From positions 37,090-101,089 of the forward strand of contig CAMDBX010000005.1 of the NCBI GenBank assembly GCA_945889445.1: a stretch of 64,000 bases of DNA. Reading direction: 5' to 3'. Below are positions 8,302 to 17,823 of this stretch, piece after piece (positions within the stretch are counted from its first letter, which is position 1; each line of letters begins with the position of its first letter). Under the pieces are notes generated by a model that ran no database searches, was not told where the DNA came from, and worked only from the letters and a program-made list of their open reading frames with translations. This DNA is from Rhizobium sp. Q54. Lineage in GTDB: Bacteria; Pseudomonadota; Alphaproteobacteria; Rhizobiales; Aestuariivirgaceae. Made by a program: the position numbers and the translations under genes.

Positions 8302-9185
8302 TGCGACGCTCCTCCGCCACTCTCATTGGCTTTACTGCCGTGCTGATGTGGGCCCTGCTGGCGCTGCTGAGTGCGGCCAGTGGCAGCGTGCCGCCCTTTC
8401 AGCTTGCGGCCATGACGTTCTTGGTTGGTGGACTGATGGGTGCCGTCACGTGGCCATTCCGCAAGGGCGCCATGTCAGCCCTGCGGCAGAGCTGGCAGGT
8501 ATGGCTCCTGGGCATTGCCGGGTTGTTTGGCTATCACTTTCTTTACTTCAGCGCCATCCGGGCAGCGCCGGCTGTGGAGGTGAGCCTCATCGCCTATCTC
8601 TGGCCGCTTTTCCTGGTCGTGTTCTCGGCTTTCCTGCCGGGTGAACGGCTGCGCGTTCATCATGTCGTTGGCGTAGTTCTTGGCCTTGCAGGTGCCGTTC
8701 TCATTATCGCGCGCGGCAAGGGGCTGTCGCTGGGAGAGGGCTTCACCAGTGGACACATGCTGGCCTTCCTGTGTTCGCTCATCTGGTCTGGATATTCGGT
8801 CTTGTCGCGGCGCTTCGGCCAGGTCTCCACGGATGTCGTGGCCGGTTTCTGCATCATCACGGCTCTGCTCTCCGCAATCTGCCACTTTTTGTTCGAAACG
8901 ACCGTGTGGCCGGCGGATGCCACGCAATGGGCCGCGGTGCTGGGCTTGGGCCTTCTGCCGGTGGGCGCGGCATTCTACACATGGGACTATGGCGTGAAGC
9001 ATGGTGACATCATGGTGCTTGGCGCCGCGTCCTATGCATCGCCCCTGTTGTCAACGCTGGTGTTGGTGACGGCAGGCTTCGCAGCCTTCACCTGGCCCGT
9101 CATGGCGGCCTGCCTGCTCATCACGCTTGGCGCTGTGATCGCCGCGAAGGACATGCTGTTCAAGCGCGTGGATCCAGCTACCTGA
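8301..9185 (+). CDS. EamA/DMT-family transporter, YddG-like
   Basis: This 294-residue membrane protein has ten predicted helices in two EamA repeats. Features such as LIGFTAVLMWALLALL at the N-terminus, FLYFSAIRAAPAVEVSLIAYLWPL in repeat one, and AAFYTWDYGVKHGD in repeat two resemble the aromatic amino-acid exporter YddG group. The exported compound is an inference only. The start at 8301 overlaps the previous stop by one base. The 3' end overlaps the convergent gloB gene by eight bases. Confidence 0.85.
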   Translation: MRRSSATLIGFTAVLMWALLALLSAASGSVPPFQLAAMTFLVGGLMGAVTWPFRKGAMSALRQSWQVWLLGIAGLFGYHFLYFSAIRAAPAVEVSLIAYLWPLFLVVFSAFLPGERLRVHHVVGVVLGLAGAVLIIARGKGLSLGEGFTSGHMLAFLCSLIWSGYSVLSRRFGQVSTDVVAGFCIITALLSAICHFLFETTVWPADATQWAAVLGLGLLPVGAAFYTWDYGVKHGDIMVLGAASYASPLLSTLVLVTAGFAAFTWPVMAACLLITLGAVIAAKDMLFKRVDPAT

Positions 9186-9951
9186 AGGCGTTCTTGCGCT
9201 CGCGCAGCTCGGCAAAGACCTCGGCATCCGTTGCGCGCTCCATCCCCAGGTTCCGTCGGATCTCGGAACTGCCTGTCCGCAGGAATGGATTGGTGGCGAG
9301 TTCTGCGCCAATCGTGGAAGGGCAGGTCATCCGGCCCTCAGCAAGCAGACGGTCCACTTCGGTCGCCCGTTGCGTCAATGTGGCGTTCCCGGGCTCCATG
9401 GCGAGCGCGAAGCGCGCGTTCGACTGGGTGTATTCGTGACCACAAAACACCCTCGTCGACGGCGGCAGTGCGGCGAATTGGTTCACGGAATGATGCATCT
9501 GCTCCATCGTTCCCTCGAACACGCGACCGCAACCGAGCGAGAACAGCGTGTCTCCAGCGAACACGGCGTCCTCTGACGGCATGTAAAAGGCAATGTGTCC
9601 CAGCGTATGGCCCGGGCAGTCCAGCACCTGAACTTCACGTTGCTGCCAGGTGAAACGATCGCCCCCCGCCACATCACGATCCAGACCGGGAATCTTTTTT
9701 GCTTCCGCCCTTGGGCCAATGATGTTGCAGCCATAGCGCTTCTGTAGCGCCAGATTGCCCTCGACATGGTCGCCGTGGTGATGCGTGGTGAAGATGTGGG
9801 TCAGTTTCCATCCCGCGGCATCAAGCTGGCGCGCGATCTTGTCCGCATCCGGTGCGTCGATGGCAACCGTTTCCCCGCTCTTGTCGTCATGCAGCAGAAG
9901 GCCGTAATTGTCCGAGCGGCAGATGAACTGGCGAAAAACGAGACTTGTCAT
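9178..9951 (-). CDS. gloB: Hydroxyacylglutathione hydrolase (glyoxalase II)
   Basis: GloB hydrolyses S-lactoylglutathione in methylglyoxal detoxification. The 257 residues have the metallo-beta-lactamase metal motif THHHGDH (near residue 55), further ligands in CPGHTLGH and AGDTLFSLGCGRVFEG, and the glutathione-binding C-terminal helices (CGHEYTQSNARFA, NPFLR). Length and motif spacing are canonical. It is read divergently from the methyltransferase gene across a 64-base gap. Confidence 0.93.
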   Translation of the reverse strand: MTSLVFRQFICRSDNYGLLLHDDKSGETVAIDAPDADKIARQLDAAGWKLTHIFTTHHHGDHVEGNLALQKRYGCNIIGPRAEAKKIPGLDRDVAGGDRFTWQQREVQVLDCPGHTLGHIAFYMPSEDAVFAGDTLFSLGCGRVFEGTMEQMHHSVNQFAALPPSTRVFCGHEYTQSNARFALAMEPGNATLTQRATEVDRLLAEGRMTCPSTIGAELATNPFLRTGSSEIRRNLGMERATDAEVFAELRERKNAFR

Positions 9952-10015
9952 GAGATTTTCCGATGCTTTCCTGCCGGATGATCTTTTTGCGTTTCCGGGC
10001 TATGCTGACTGACTG

Positions 10016-10756
10016 ATGGATATTGTCGATCTCAGAGAGTTTTACGGCAGCAAGCTTGGCTTGGCCACCCGGCGTTCGCTGGCGGGCCATCTCAGGCCCC
10101 GTCTGGCCGGCCTCTCGGGCGGCACGGTTATGGGGCTTGGCTATGCCATGCCCTATTTGGCCGACTGCGTCGTGAAGCCGGACTCGCAACTTGCCTTCAT
10201 GATGGCCCGGCAGGGCGTCTTTCGCTGGCCGGAGGAGGGGGCCGTGCAGTCGGCGCTGGTGGATGAGTGCGACCTGCCCCTGCTTGAAAGCGTTGTTGAC
10301 GTGGCCCTCGTGGTCCATGGACTGGAACTGACGGACGCGCCTGCGGAAATGCTGCGCGAAATCTGGAGAGTACTGGCGCCCCAGGGAAGGCTGTTTCTCG
10401 TCGTGCCCAACCGCCGCGGCGTCTGGGCGCGCTTCGACACCTCTCCCTTTGGCCATGGCCAGCCGTTTTCCCGGCCCCAACTCTCGGCCCTACTCAAGGA
10501 AAGCCAGTTCTCGGTCGTATCCTGGTCCCATGCACTGTATTTTCCACCCTCCACGTGGGCGGCAATCCTGTCCGCGGCCCCGGCCATCGAGGGGCTGGGC
10601 TCGCGGCTGATGCCGGCTCTTTCGGGCGCCATTATCGTGGAGGCGGCAAAGCAGGTCTATGCGGTTGCCCAGGGCAAGCGGCTGCGCCGTATTGCTGTCC
10701 GCGCCCGGCCGGCGCTGAGCCCCGTGCCCGCCAAGGGCGCATGGCGGCATCCCTAG
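10016..10756 (+). CDS. Class I SAM-dependent methyltransferase-like protein
   Basis: This 246-residue protein carries a Methyltransf_11-like core. A weak glycine-rich SAM loop lies near residue 36 (GGTVMGLGYAMPYL), VDVALVVHGLELTDAPAEMLREIWRVLAPQGRLFLVVPNRRG forms the post-motif region, and the C-terminus is basic. Genes of this type often sit divergent to gloB in alphaproteobacteria. The loop is less regular than the usual GxGxG, so activity on a particular substrate cannot be claimed. Confidence 0.7.
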   Translation: MDIVDLREFYGSKLGLATRRSLAGHLRPRLAGLSGGTVMGLGYAMPYLADCVVKPDSQLAFMMARQGVFRWPEEGAVQSALVDECDLPLLESVVDVALVVHGLELTDAPAEMLREIWRVLAPQGRLFLVVPNRRGVWARFDTSPFGHGQPFSRPQLSALLKESQFSVVSWSHALYFPPSTWAAILSAAPAIEGLGSRLMPALSGAIIVEAAKQVYAVAQGKRLRRIAVRARPALSPVPAKGAWRHP

Positions 10757-10841
10757 GTCAGGATTGCATTTTCCGGTCCGGTGCCTATGAATAGCGCGCC
10801 TCGGCGGCCTCCCCGCCGGACAGCAGCGAGCCCGCCGATCG

Positions 10842-11597
10842 ATGACCTTTGACAGCCCTGATACATCCCTCGACGCCATCCGGCGGGAGATTGATGCGAT
10901 CGATGATGATATCCTGCTTCTCCTGATGCAGCGCTTTGCCGCCACAGAGAAGGTGAAGGCCACCAAGTCGCATGACGGCTCGATTGCCTCTTCCCCGTTC
11001 CGCCCGGCACGCGAGGCTGCCGTGATGCAACGCCTCATCCGGGAAGCCGGTGCTTCGCTCAGTCCCGAATTTCTGGTGCGTCTTTGGCGGGTGATCCTCT
11101 CCGCCTCGATCCAGTCTCAGGCCCCTGTCACGCTCCACATGGATTCGGTTCTCGGACACGACATGGCCACCAGGCTTCTTGTTGCCCAACACTTCTGCGC
11201 CATGAAGGTTGAACTTCACCAGAGTCCGGCGCATGCGCTTGACGCCCTTGCCCGCGCGCAGGGCGACCTCGCCCTCGTTGCACCCAGCTCTGACTGGGCT
11301 GCTCGGTTCTCTTCTGATGGTGCTCAGGTCATCGTCACGCTGCCAATGATTGCTGGCGGAAGCCAGCCACAGCTTCTGGTGTTTGGATATGCGCCACCGC
11401 AGCCAAGCGGTGACGATGAGACCCTGGTCCTGTTCTCCGGCGAGGTGCCATCTCTGCCCGGTGCAAAGTGGCAGGCGCGCGCCGGCACGACCAGCCTCGC
11501 CGGCCTGTCAGGTTTCCTCGACGAGGACATCCTCGCGCTTCATCCTGGCGCCCGCATTGCAGGGCGCTACCCTCGGCCCATCAAGGTCACGCCATGA
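10842..11597 (+). CDS. Chorismate mutase family protein (type II, AroQ fold)
   Basis: The first ~85 residues match the CM_2 helical domain: [23 protein letters not shown], a conserved lysine in KVKATK, and [12 protein letters not shown]. The rest (to residue 251) is a poorly conserved extension without a prephenate dehydratase signature. Chorismate mutase converts chorismate to prephenate. The ATGA overlap with the next gene, and the hisC and tyrC homologues that follow, support a role in tyrosine or phenylalanine synthesis. Confidence 0.82.
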   Translation: MTFDSPDTSLDAIRREIDAIDDDILLLLMQRFAATEKVKATKSHDGSIASSPFRPAREAAVMQRLIREAGASLSPEFLVRLWRVILSASIQSQAPVTLHMDSVLGHDMATRLLVAQHFCAMKVELHQSPAHALDALARAQGDLALVAPSSDWAARFSSDGAQVIVTLPMIAGGSQPQLLVFGYAPPQPSGDDETLVLFSGEVPSLPGAKWQARAGTTSLAGLSGFLDEDILALHPGARIAGRYPRPIKVTP

Positions 11598-12685
11598 CAG
11601 CATCCCGCCCCCAACCCAAGCCCGGCATCCTCGACATCGCGGCTTATGTGCCAGGGAAGAGCACGGCCAAAGGTGCCAAGGTGCACAAGCTTTCCTCGAA
11701 CGAATCGCCCATCGGTTCGAGCCAGAAGGCCATCGAGGCCTACAGGGCCGCCGCCGGTGCGCTCGAACTCTATCCCGACGGCGCCGCAACGCAGTTGCGC
11801 AATGCCATTGCGGGACGTTTTGGGCTGAAGCCGGAGAGCATCGTGTGCGGGGCCGGCTCGGACGAACTGCTGCAACTCATCGCGCATGCCTATTTGAGTC
11901 CTGGTGACGAGGCGATCTACAGCCAGTATGGTTTTCTCGTCTATCCGATCGCCATCCAGTCGAACGGCGCCACGCCGGTCGTGGCGCCCGAGATAGACTT
12001 TCTCGCCCACGTCGACGCAATCCTTGCGCGGGTGACGGCGCGTACGAAAATCGTCTTCCTTGCCAATCCCAACAATCCGACGGGACGCTACCTTCCCTTC
12101 AGTGAAGTGAAGCGTTTGCATTCCGGCCTTCCCGCCAACGTCCTGCTGGTGCTCGACGCAGCCTATGCCGAGTATGTTCGCCATAATGACTACGAGGCGG
12201 GAATCGAACTCGTCGCAACGTCAGACAACGTGATCATGACGCGTACCTATTCAAAGATTTTCGGGCTTGCTGCCCTGCGGCTTGGCTGGGCCTACTGTCC
12301 CTCTCACGTTGCAGATGTTCTGAATCGGGTTCGCGGCCCTTTCAACATCAGTGCACCGGCGATCGCGGCGGGCGTCGCGGCAATCTCCGATCAGGAATTC
12401 GTCGAGCGCGCCGTGGCTCACAATGAACAGTGGCTTCCGTGGATGAGCGGGGAATTGTCAGCGCTCGGGCTAGATGTTACGCCCAGCGTCGGCAATTTCG
12501 TTCTGGTGCACTTTCCGGCAAACGAGACGCACCATGCCCACGCGGCGGATGCCTTCCTTCAGGAGCACGGCTTCGTGGTGCGCCGCATGGATGCCTATGG
12601 CCTGCCGAACGCGCTGCGCATCACGATCGGCACGGAGGAGGCAAACCACGGTCTCGTCGCCTGCCTCAAGGCGTTTCTGACATGA
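11594..12685 (+). CDS. hisC: Histidinol-phosphate / aromatic aminotransferase
   Basis: The 363-residue PLP enzyme shows class I/II aminotransferase marks: [10 protein letters not shown] near the start, [22 protein letters not shown] around residue 160, [10 protein letters not shown], and the PLP lysine in [18 protein letters not shown] near residue 222. HisC homologues clustered with chorismate mutase and prephenate dehydrogenase can also transaminate aromatic keto acids, so the substrate may be prephenate or phenylpyruvate instead of, or besides, imidazole-acetol phosphate. Four-base overlaps join it to both neighbours. Confidence 0.9.
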   Translation: MTASRPQPKPGILDIAAYVPGKSTAKGAKVHKLSSNESPIGSSQKAIEAYRAAAGALELYPDGAATQLRNAIAGRFGLKPESIVCGAGSDELLQLIAHAYLSPGDEAIYSQYGFLVYPIAIQSNGATPVVAPEIDFLAHVDAILARVTARTKIVFLANPNNPTGRYLPFSEVKRLHSGLPANVLLVLDAAYAEYVRHNDYEAGIELVATSDNVIMTRTYSKIFGLAALRLGWAYCPSHVADVLNRVRGPFNISAPAIAAGVAAISDQEFVERAVAHNEQWLPWMSGELSALGLDVTPSVGNFVLVHFPANETHHAHAADAFLQEHGFVVRRMDAYGLPNALRITIGTEEANHGLVACLKAFLT

Positions 12686-13605
12686 CAAAGCCGTTCGACC
12701 GGGTTGCCCTCATCGGTATTGGCCTCATTGGCTCATCGCTTGCCCATGCCATGCGCAAGCACAAGCTTGCAGGCGAAATCACCGGCTATGCACGAAGTGA
12801 AGCGACGCGCGCCAAGGCGATGGAAATCAGTCTTGTCGACATTGTCTTCCCGACAGCAGCAGAAACGGTGAAGGATGCAGATCTTGTCATCCTGTGTTCG
12901 CCGGTCGGGACTTATGGCGAGCTTGCAAGAGAAATCGGCCCCAGGCTGAGCCCGGGCGCCATCCTCACCGATGTCGGCTCGGTCAAGGGGGCTGTCGTGA
13001 GGGATGTGTTGCCGCATGTCCCGCGGGATGTGAATTTCATTCCTGGTCATCCGATCGCCGGCACTGAACAGTCTGGCCCTGAGTCGGGCTTCGCGGAACT
13101 GTTCATCAACCGCTGGTGCATTCTCACTCCACTGCCGGACTCCGATACCGGCGCCGTCGAACGGCTCGCCGATTTCTGGCGGGCCTGTGGCTCGAACGTG
13201 GAGGTGATGACGCCTGAGCATCACGACCTCGTGCTGGCCATCACCAGCCATCTTCCGCACCTTATCGCTTACAATATCGTCTCGACCGCCGCTGACCTCG
13301 AGGAAGTTACCTCCTCGGAAGTGATAAAATACTCTGCTGGCGGCTTCCGTGACTTCACCCGCATTGCGGCGTCCGACCCGACCATGTGGCGCGACGTATT
13401 CCTGAACAACAAGGATGCCGTTCTGGAGATGCTAGGGCGCTTCTCAGAAGATCTCTCCGCGCTGCAGCGTGCCATTCGCTGGGGCGATGGCGACATGCTG
13501 TTCGATGTCTTCGCGCGGTCGCGTCAGATTCGCCGCGGCATCATCGAAGCCGGCCAGGACACGGCTTCGCCCGACTTTGGACGTGGCGCACCGAAATCTC
13601 AGTAG
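12682..13605 (+). CDS. tyrC: Prephenate/arogenate dehydrogenase (TyrA/TyrC type)
   Basis: This 307-residue enzyme begins with the NAD(P)-binding loop [17 protein letters not shown]. It contains [13 protein letters not shown], the prephenate dehydrogenase core [19 protein letters not shown] around residue 130, and [12 protein letters not shown]. It oxidatively decarboxylates prephenate or arogenate toward tyrosine. It is the last gene of the chorismate mutase-hisC unit and its 3' end overlaps the convergent DUF2125 gene by seven bases. Confidence 0.93.
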   Translation: MTKPFDRVALIGIGLIGSSLAHAMRKHKLAGEITGYARSEATRAKAMEISLVDIVFPTAAETVKDADLVILCSPVGTYGELAREIGPRLSPGAILTDVGSVKGAVVRDVLPHVPRDVNFIPGHPIAGTEQSGPESGFAELFINRWCILTPLPDSDTGAVERLADFWRACGSNVEVMTPEHHDLVLAITSHLPHLIAYNIVSTAADLEEVTSSEVIKYSAGGFRDFTRIAASDPTMWRDVFLNNKDAVLEMLGRFSEDLSALQRAIRWGDGDMLFDVFARSRQIRRGIIEAGQDTASPDFGRGAPKSQ

Positions 13606-14510
13606 AGCGGGGGCAACTCTGCAGCCTTGAGCGGCCCGACATAAAGCGCTCCGTCCTTGGCGATGATCGGCACCTTTGCCCCATTGCCCATGAAACTCAG
13701 CATGGTCTGGATGTTCGCGAGGTTGCTCTCGGAGAGGCCCAGTTGTGGCCCTACCAGGGCAAGCAGTGCCTGCATGTCATTCGTCTCGGTTTCCAGTTTG
13801 CCCGCTATGCGGTGCTGGGGATCCAGTGACAGCGCACCGGAGCCCCAGTAGCGCAACTGCCCGTGCTGAAGTTCAATCTTGTCAATCCTCAGACTGCGGT
13901 CGGCAAGCAGCGTGCCGAGGAAGTTGGCGTCATTGATTGCGACCTCCGGTCTCCCCTCCCGCCGATAGATGACGTTCTGTCCGCGCAGGGAAATGTCTGA
14001 GCCATTGTCTGCAGCGGGACGGGTGAAGAGCATCACTTTGTCGGCCTGCCCCAGTCCGCGAGCGGAAAGGGCTGGAACATCGACGGAAAGCGAAGGCTGC
14101 GAGTCCCTATCAAACGTGGCGGCGGCAAGTGCCCGCTGGTGTTTGATTTCGAAGGGCGAGATGCCGGCCGCCAAGAGAGTGGTCGGCCCATCAATGAGAG
14201 CTGCAACTTGCCAGGGTGCGTAGGCAAGGGCAACCAGCAGAAGATTGGCGGACCTCAGCTCAGCCTTGTCCGCGAGGGTGATCACTGGCGAGGTGCACGA
14301 ATACTCAAAGTGGAAGGGATATCCCCCCCAGTCATCACGTGTGCAGGTGAGCGTCAGCCCTTTTGATGCCCACCTTATGCGTTCGTCGGTCAGCCGATCC
14401 CTGGCGATGCCAGAGGCTACAAACCAGTAGACTGTCCATAACAGTGCAAGCACCAGGACAATGGCCAGTGGCAGGAACATCCTCCAAGGTTGGGGGGCGG
14501 TACTCGGCAT
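13599..14510 (-). CDS. DUF2125 domain protein, membrane-anchored
   Basis: The 303-residue protein has an N-terminal signal anchor (MFLPLAIVLVLALLWTVYWFVA, residues 11-32) and a long periplasmic beta-rich domain of the DUF2125 type (WGGYPFHFEYSC, YAPWQVAALIDGP, YWGSGALSLD). This gene often lies next to prephenate dehydrogenase in rhizobia. No function is established. It is convergent with tyrC and divergent from the ChaC-like gene. Confidence 0.82.
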   Translation of the reverse strand: MPSTAPQPWRMFLPLAIVLVLALLWTVYWFVASGIARDRLTDERIRWASKGLTLTCTRDDWGGYPFHFEYSCTSPVITLADKAELRSANLLLVALAYAPWQVAALIDGPTTLLAAGISPFEIKHQRALAAATFDRDSQPSLSVDVPALSARGLGQADKVMLFTRPAADNGSDISLRGQNVIYRREGRPEVAINDANFLGTLLADRSLRIDKIELQHGQLRYWGSGALSLDPQHRIAGKLETETNDMQALLALVGPQLGLSESNLANIQTMLSFMGNGAKVPIIAKDGALYVGPLKAAELPPLY

Positions 14511-14550
14511 TTGATCCCGGAACAGTTTTCGCGTTAGTCAGGTGATCAGG

Positions 14551-15093
14551 ATGAAGCAGTTCTGGGTTTTTGGCTATGGCTCGCTGATGTGGCGGCCCGG
14601 CTTCGCATATCTGCGGAGCGAGGCGGCGCGCGTGCATGGCTATCACCGCAGTTTGTGCGTCTATTCATACGTGCACCGTGGGACTCCGGAGGAGCCGGGC
14701 CTTGTGCTCGGGCTGGATCGTGGTGGTTCCTGCCATGGCATGGCATTCGAAGTCTCGGCGGAGAACTGGGAAAGCACCATCGCCTATCTCCGCGCGCGTG
14801 AGCAGGTGACATCGGTCTACCTAGAGAAGCGCAAGTCAATCACACTCCTCGGCAGCCGGCTTACGGTTGAGGCTGTAACCTATGTTGTCGACAGGGCGCA
14901 TCAACAATACGCTGGCGTGCTGGATGATGACGCGCTGGAGCGCCACGTGCGTTCCGGTATCGGTGTTTCAGGCCACTGCACCGACTATGTGATGAGCACC
15001 CTGGCGCACCTGCGCGAGATGAACATCCACGACCCGGCTCTCGAGCGCCTTGCCCAGCGCCTTGTCCCTCAGGCAGCGAGCAATTCGAGCTGA
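14551..15093 (+). CDS. Gamma-glutamylcyclotransferase, ChaC-like
   Basis: The 180 residues fit the ChaC family. The substrate loop FWVFGYGSLMWRPGF is at the N-terminus, RSLCVYSYVHRGTPEEPGLVLGLDRGG follows, and the catalytic-acid region YLRAREQ lies near residue 80. ChaC enzymes cleave glutathione to 5-oxoproline and cysteinylglycine. An in-frame GTG at 14542 is an alternative start. The 3' end overlaps the convergent small gene by 25 bases. Confidence 0.88.
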   Translation: MKQFWVFGYGSLMWRPGFAYLRSEAARVHGYHRSLCVYSYVHRGTPEEPGLVLGLDRGGSCHGMAFEVSAENWESTIAYLRAREQVTSVYLEKRKSITLLGSRLTVEAVTYVVDRAHQQYAGVLDDDALERHVRSGIGVSGHCTDYVMSTLAHLREMNIHDPALERLAQRLVPQAASNSS

Positions 15094-15473
15094 ACTGGCT
15101 TCTGCCAAGGCCTCGGCTCGCTACGCGGGGGCGGGGCGTTGTCCAAGGATGCCGCCAAATCGCGCAGCACGCGTTCCGCCGGTTCTCCATCGCGCGCCAG
15201 AAGGTGGACGTGAACCTCATCGCCAGCAGCAGCAGTTGAAATGGCTCCTGGGCGCAGACCATCAGCCCCGAACCTGCCAATGGAAAGTGCCGTCCTGACA
15301 CCACCCGCCTTACGGACGACGACGAACACCGCGCCAGCTACAGGTGGGCAAAGGTCAGGGGTATAGATGGAGTGGATATAGGCCTGGCCCGAAGCACCGC
15401 GCCAGTACCAGAAGCGTTCACCGAGGCCTAGATCCTCGGGCAGGGTAGCGGTGAGGGAGTAGCCTTGCATCAT
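15069..15473 (-). CDS. Small protein of unknown function under a probable SOS promoter
   Basis: I do not recognise this 134-residue protein. It is soluble-looking, with no signal peptide or membrane helix. Notable stretches are LGERFWYWRGASGQAYIHSIY near residue 17, PPVAGAVFVVVRKAGG, and EVHVHLLARDGE. A proline-rich linker and a short C-terminal helix (VQLELLAA) end it. The ATG pair at its start is immediately preceded by GTTC-N7-GTTC, the alphaproteobacterial LexA site, inside a consensus sigma70 promoter, with no Shine-Dalgarno sequence. It lies 40 bases downstream of nrdJ on the same strand but appears separately controlled. A role in DNA-damage response is inferred from the operator only. 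Confidence 0.75.
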   Translation of the reverse strand: MMQGYSLTATLPEDLGLGERFWYWRGASGQAYIHSIYTPDLCPPVAGAVFVVVRKAGGVRTALSIGRFGADGLRPGAISTAAAGDEVHVHLLARDGEPAERVLRDLAASLDNAPPPRSEPRPWQKPVQLELLAA

Positions 15474-15508
15474 GAGAACAAATATAGAACAAATTATCTC
15501 CTTGTCAA
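15474..15508 (-). promoter_or_regulatory. Sigma70 promoter overlapped by a LexA (SOS) box
   Basis: On the minus strand, TTGACA (15508-15503), a 16-base spacer and TATATT (15486-15481) form a near-perfect sigma70 promoter. GTTC-TATATTT-GTTC (15490-15476), an exact GTTC-N7-GTTC site, covers the -10 element. The expected transcription start, about seven bases beyond the -10, falls on or beside the A of the ATG at 15473, predicting a leaderless mRNA. Confidence 0.75.
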
Positions 15509-15512
15509 GCTC

Positions 15513-17750
15513 TCAACTGCATTTTGAGTAGCCGCAGCTGAGGCATGTGGCGCAACCCTCCTGAAACATCAGCGTGCCGCTGCCGCAACGCGGGCATGGC
15601 GCCCCGCTTCTCCCGATGTTTGAAAAACCCCGAAAACCATCGCGTGCCGGATCCAGGAAACCCGTATCAACCATGTGCCGTTCGATGATTCCGCCAATGG
15701 CTGCAAGCAGGCTGGGCACATAGCGACCGCTCATCCACTGACCCCCGCGCGGGTCGAACACCGCCTTCAACTCGTCAACAACGAAGGCGACGTCCCCGCC
15801 GCGTCGGAATACCGCCGAGATCATGCGGGTCAGCGCCACCGTCCAAGCATAATGCTCCATGTTCTTGGAATTGATGAAGATCTCGAAGGGGCGCCTGGTC
15901 CCCGCCTCCACCACGTCGTTGATGGTGATGTAGATGGCATGATCGGATTCCGGCCATCGCAGCTTGTAGGTCATGCCGGGCAGAATCTCCTCGCGCTCCC
16001 GAGGGCGCGGATCAGCCTCAAGCCTGCCTGGAATGGATGTGTTGACCAGCACGGAGCCGGTAACCGGGTTCGGACGATATGTGGTACAGCCCTTCAGACC
16101 AAGATCATAGGCTTCCTCATAGACCGTCTTGAATCTCTCGAACGGATAGTCTTCGGGAACGTTGATGGTCTTTGAAATTGAACTGTCAACATGCTTCTGC
16201 ACCGCGGTCTGCATGAGAAGATGTGCCGAAGGCGTCAGCTTGTCGGCGGTCACAAAGGCCGGCGGAAGCGGTGCATCTGCGCCATGCATCTGCCAATAGA
16301 GAGAGGCTGCGTAATCCGTCACAGCTTCGGTACGCGAATTTCCATCTGCCTGCAGCACTTTGCGATCATAGCGGATGCTGAAGATCGGCTCGATACCGCT
16401 CGACACGTTTCCAGCAATGAGCGAGATGGTGCCGGCGGGTGCGATGGAGGTGAGAAGCCCGTTGCGCAAGCCGTATTGGGCGATATCCCTGCGCAGATCG
16501 TCTGGCAAACTCGAAGCGTGGCCTGATGCACCGAAACACTTGGCATCGAACAGGGGAAAGGTTCCCCGCTCAGTCGCCAAAGCAATACTCGACTGGTAGG
16601 CGGCCTGTTCAATCGCTGCCATCCACTCCCGCGAAGCTGCCGCAGCCTCAAGAGTGCCGTAGTTGAGGCCGCACATTGCCAGGGCATCCGCGAGGCCCGT
16701 GATGCCAAGGCCGATGCGGCGCTTTGCAAGTGCCTCTGCATGTTGCTGCGGAAGTGGGTAATTGGAGATGTCGATGACATTGTCCATGAACCGAACGGCT
16801 GATGCCGCCGTTTGGCGAAGTGCATCGTCATCGATGCGGGCGTCCGCGCCGAATGGATTTACGACAAACCGCGTCAGGTTCAGAGAGCCCAACAGGCAGG
16901 CGCCGTAGGGAGGAAGTGGTTGTTCACCACAGGGGTTCGTCGCACCGATGGTCTCGCAATAGGAGAGATTGTTCAGGGCATTGATGCGGTCGATGAAGAT
17001 CACGCCCGGCTCGGCGAAGTCATAGGTCGCCCGCATGATCTGATCCCACAGCTGCACTGCGGGAACGGTACGAAAGCTTTGGCCCTCAAACACAAGGGTC
17101 CATTCTGCCTTCGCCTTGACCGCTGCCATGAAAGCATCTGTCACGAGGACGGAAAGGTTGAAATTGCGCAAACGGCCAGCGCGTTCCTTGGCAGCGATGA
17201 ATTCCTCAATGTCCGGATGGTCGCACCGCATGGTCCCCATCATTGCGCCGCGCCGGGTGCCTGCGGACATGATGGTCTTGCACATGGCATCCCACACATC
17301 CATGAAGCTGATCGGACCTGAAGCGTCGGCACCAACGCCCCTCACTGGTGCCCCGCGCGGGCGCAGCGTCGAGAAGTCGTGGCCGATGCCGCCGCCCTGC
17401 TGCATCGTGACCGCGGCTTCCTTGAGCTGGGTGAAGATCCGATCGAGCGAGTCCGGTATGCGGCCCATGACAAAGCAATTGAAGAGCGTCACCTGCCGGT
17501 TCGTTCCGGCTCCCGAGAGAATGCGACCGGCGGGCAGGAAGCGATAATCCTCGAGTATCCGATAGAAACTATCCGCCCACACCAATCGGTTGTCGTCGCT
17601 CTCGGGAGCCGAAACCGCATGCGCCACGCGCCGCCAACTGTCCTCGATGCAGGTTTCCGCCGCGATGCCATCGTCCGGGGTGTAGCGGTATTTCATCGAC
17701 CAAATTTCACGGGCAATGGGTTCGAAGACGGGGCGGGCGGGGATATCCAT
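15513..17750 (-). CDS. nrdJ: Adenosylcobalamin-dependent ribonucleotide reductase (class II)
   Basis: The 745-residue enzyme reduces ribonucleotides using a B12-derived radical. Visible are the dNTP-site and barrel motifs, GGGIGHDFSTLRPRGAPV near residue 128, the active-site NPCGEQPLPPYGACLLGSLNLTR near 280, and PAGTISLIAGNVSSGIEP near 455. A C-terminal cysteine cluster (CPRCGSG...CATCLSCGYSKC) serves for re-reduction. The start at 17750 is chosen because CGGAGG lies seven bases upstream; an in-frame ATG at 17774 lacks this. No cobalamin riboswitch is evident upstream. This is the ~750-residue form, not the ~1,200-residue form also found in alphaproteobacteria. Confidence 0.93.
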   Translation of the reverse strand: MDIPARPVFEPIAREIWSMKYRYTPDDGIAAETCIEDSWRRVAHAVSAPESDDNRLVWADSFYRILEDYRFLPAGRILSGAGTNRQVTLFNCFVMGRIPDSLDRIFTQLKEAAVTMQQGGGIGHDFSTLRPRGAPVRGVGADASGPISFMDVWDAMCKTIMSAGTRRGAMMGTMRCDHPDIEEFIAAKERAGRLRNFNLSVLVTDAFMAAVKAKAEWTLVFEGQSFRTVPAVQLWDQIMRATYDFAEPGVIFIDRINALNNLSYCETIGATNPCGEQPLPPYGACLLGSLNLTRFVVNPFGADARIDDDALRQTAASAVRFMDNVIDISNYPLPQQHAEALAKRRIGLGITGLADALAMCGLNYGTLEAAAASREWMAAIEQAAYQSSIALATERGTFPLFDAKCFGASGHASSLPDDLRRDIAQYGLRNGLLTSIAPAGTISLIAGNVSSGIEPIFSIRYDRKVLQADGNSRTEAVTDYAASLYWQMHGADAPLPPAFVTADKLTPSAHLLMQTAVQKHVDSSISKTINVPEDYPFERFKTVYEEAYDLGLKGCTTYRPNPVTGSVLVNTSIPGRLEADPRPREREEILPGMTYKLRWPESDHAIYITINDVVEAGTRRPFEIFINSKNMEHYAWTVALTRMISAVFRRGGDVAFVVDELKAVFDPRGGQWMSGRYVPSLLAAIGGIIERHMVDTGFLDPARDGFRGFSNIGRSGAPCPRCGSGTLMFQEGCATCLSCGYSKCS

Positions 17751-17808
17751 TTCAGAACCTCCGATTATCGCCAAGCTTAAATCGGGGAGCTTCCGGAGTC
17801 GAGTATTT

Positions 17809-17823
17809 GTTCACTGTTTGTAC
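17809..17823 (+). promoter_or_regulatory. Imperfect SOS-like site upstream of nrdJ
   Basis: GTTC-ACTGTTT-GTAC matches the GTTC-N7-GTTC LexA consensus with one mismatch in the second half-site. It sits 59 bases upstream of the nrdJ start and just beyond the plsC stop. A perfect site lies at the next gene downstream, which makes this one more credible, but a single degenerate site can occur by chance. Confidence 0.3.

Noticed and set aside
17751..17823. Cobalamin riboswitch before nrdJ
   Set aside because: Only 73 bases separate nrdJ from plsC; no B12-box or long structured leader is present.
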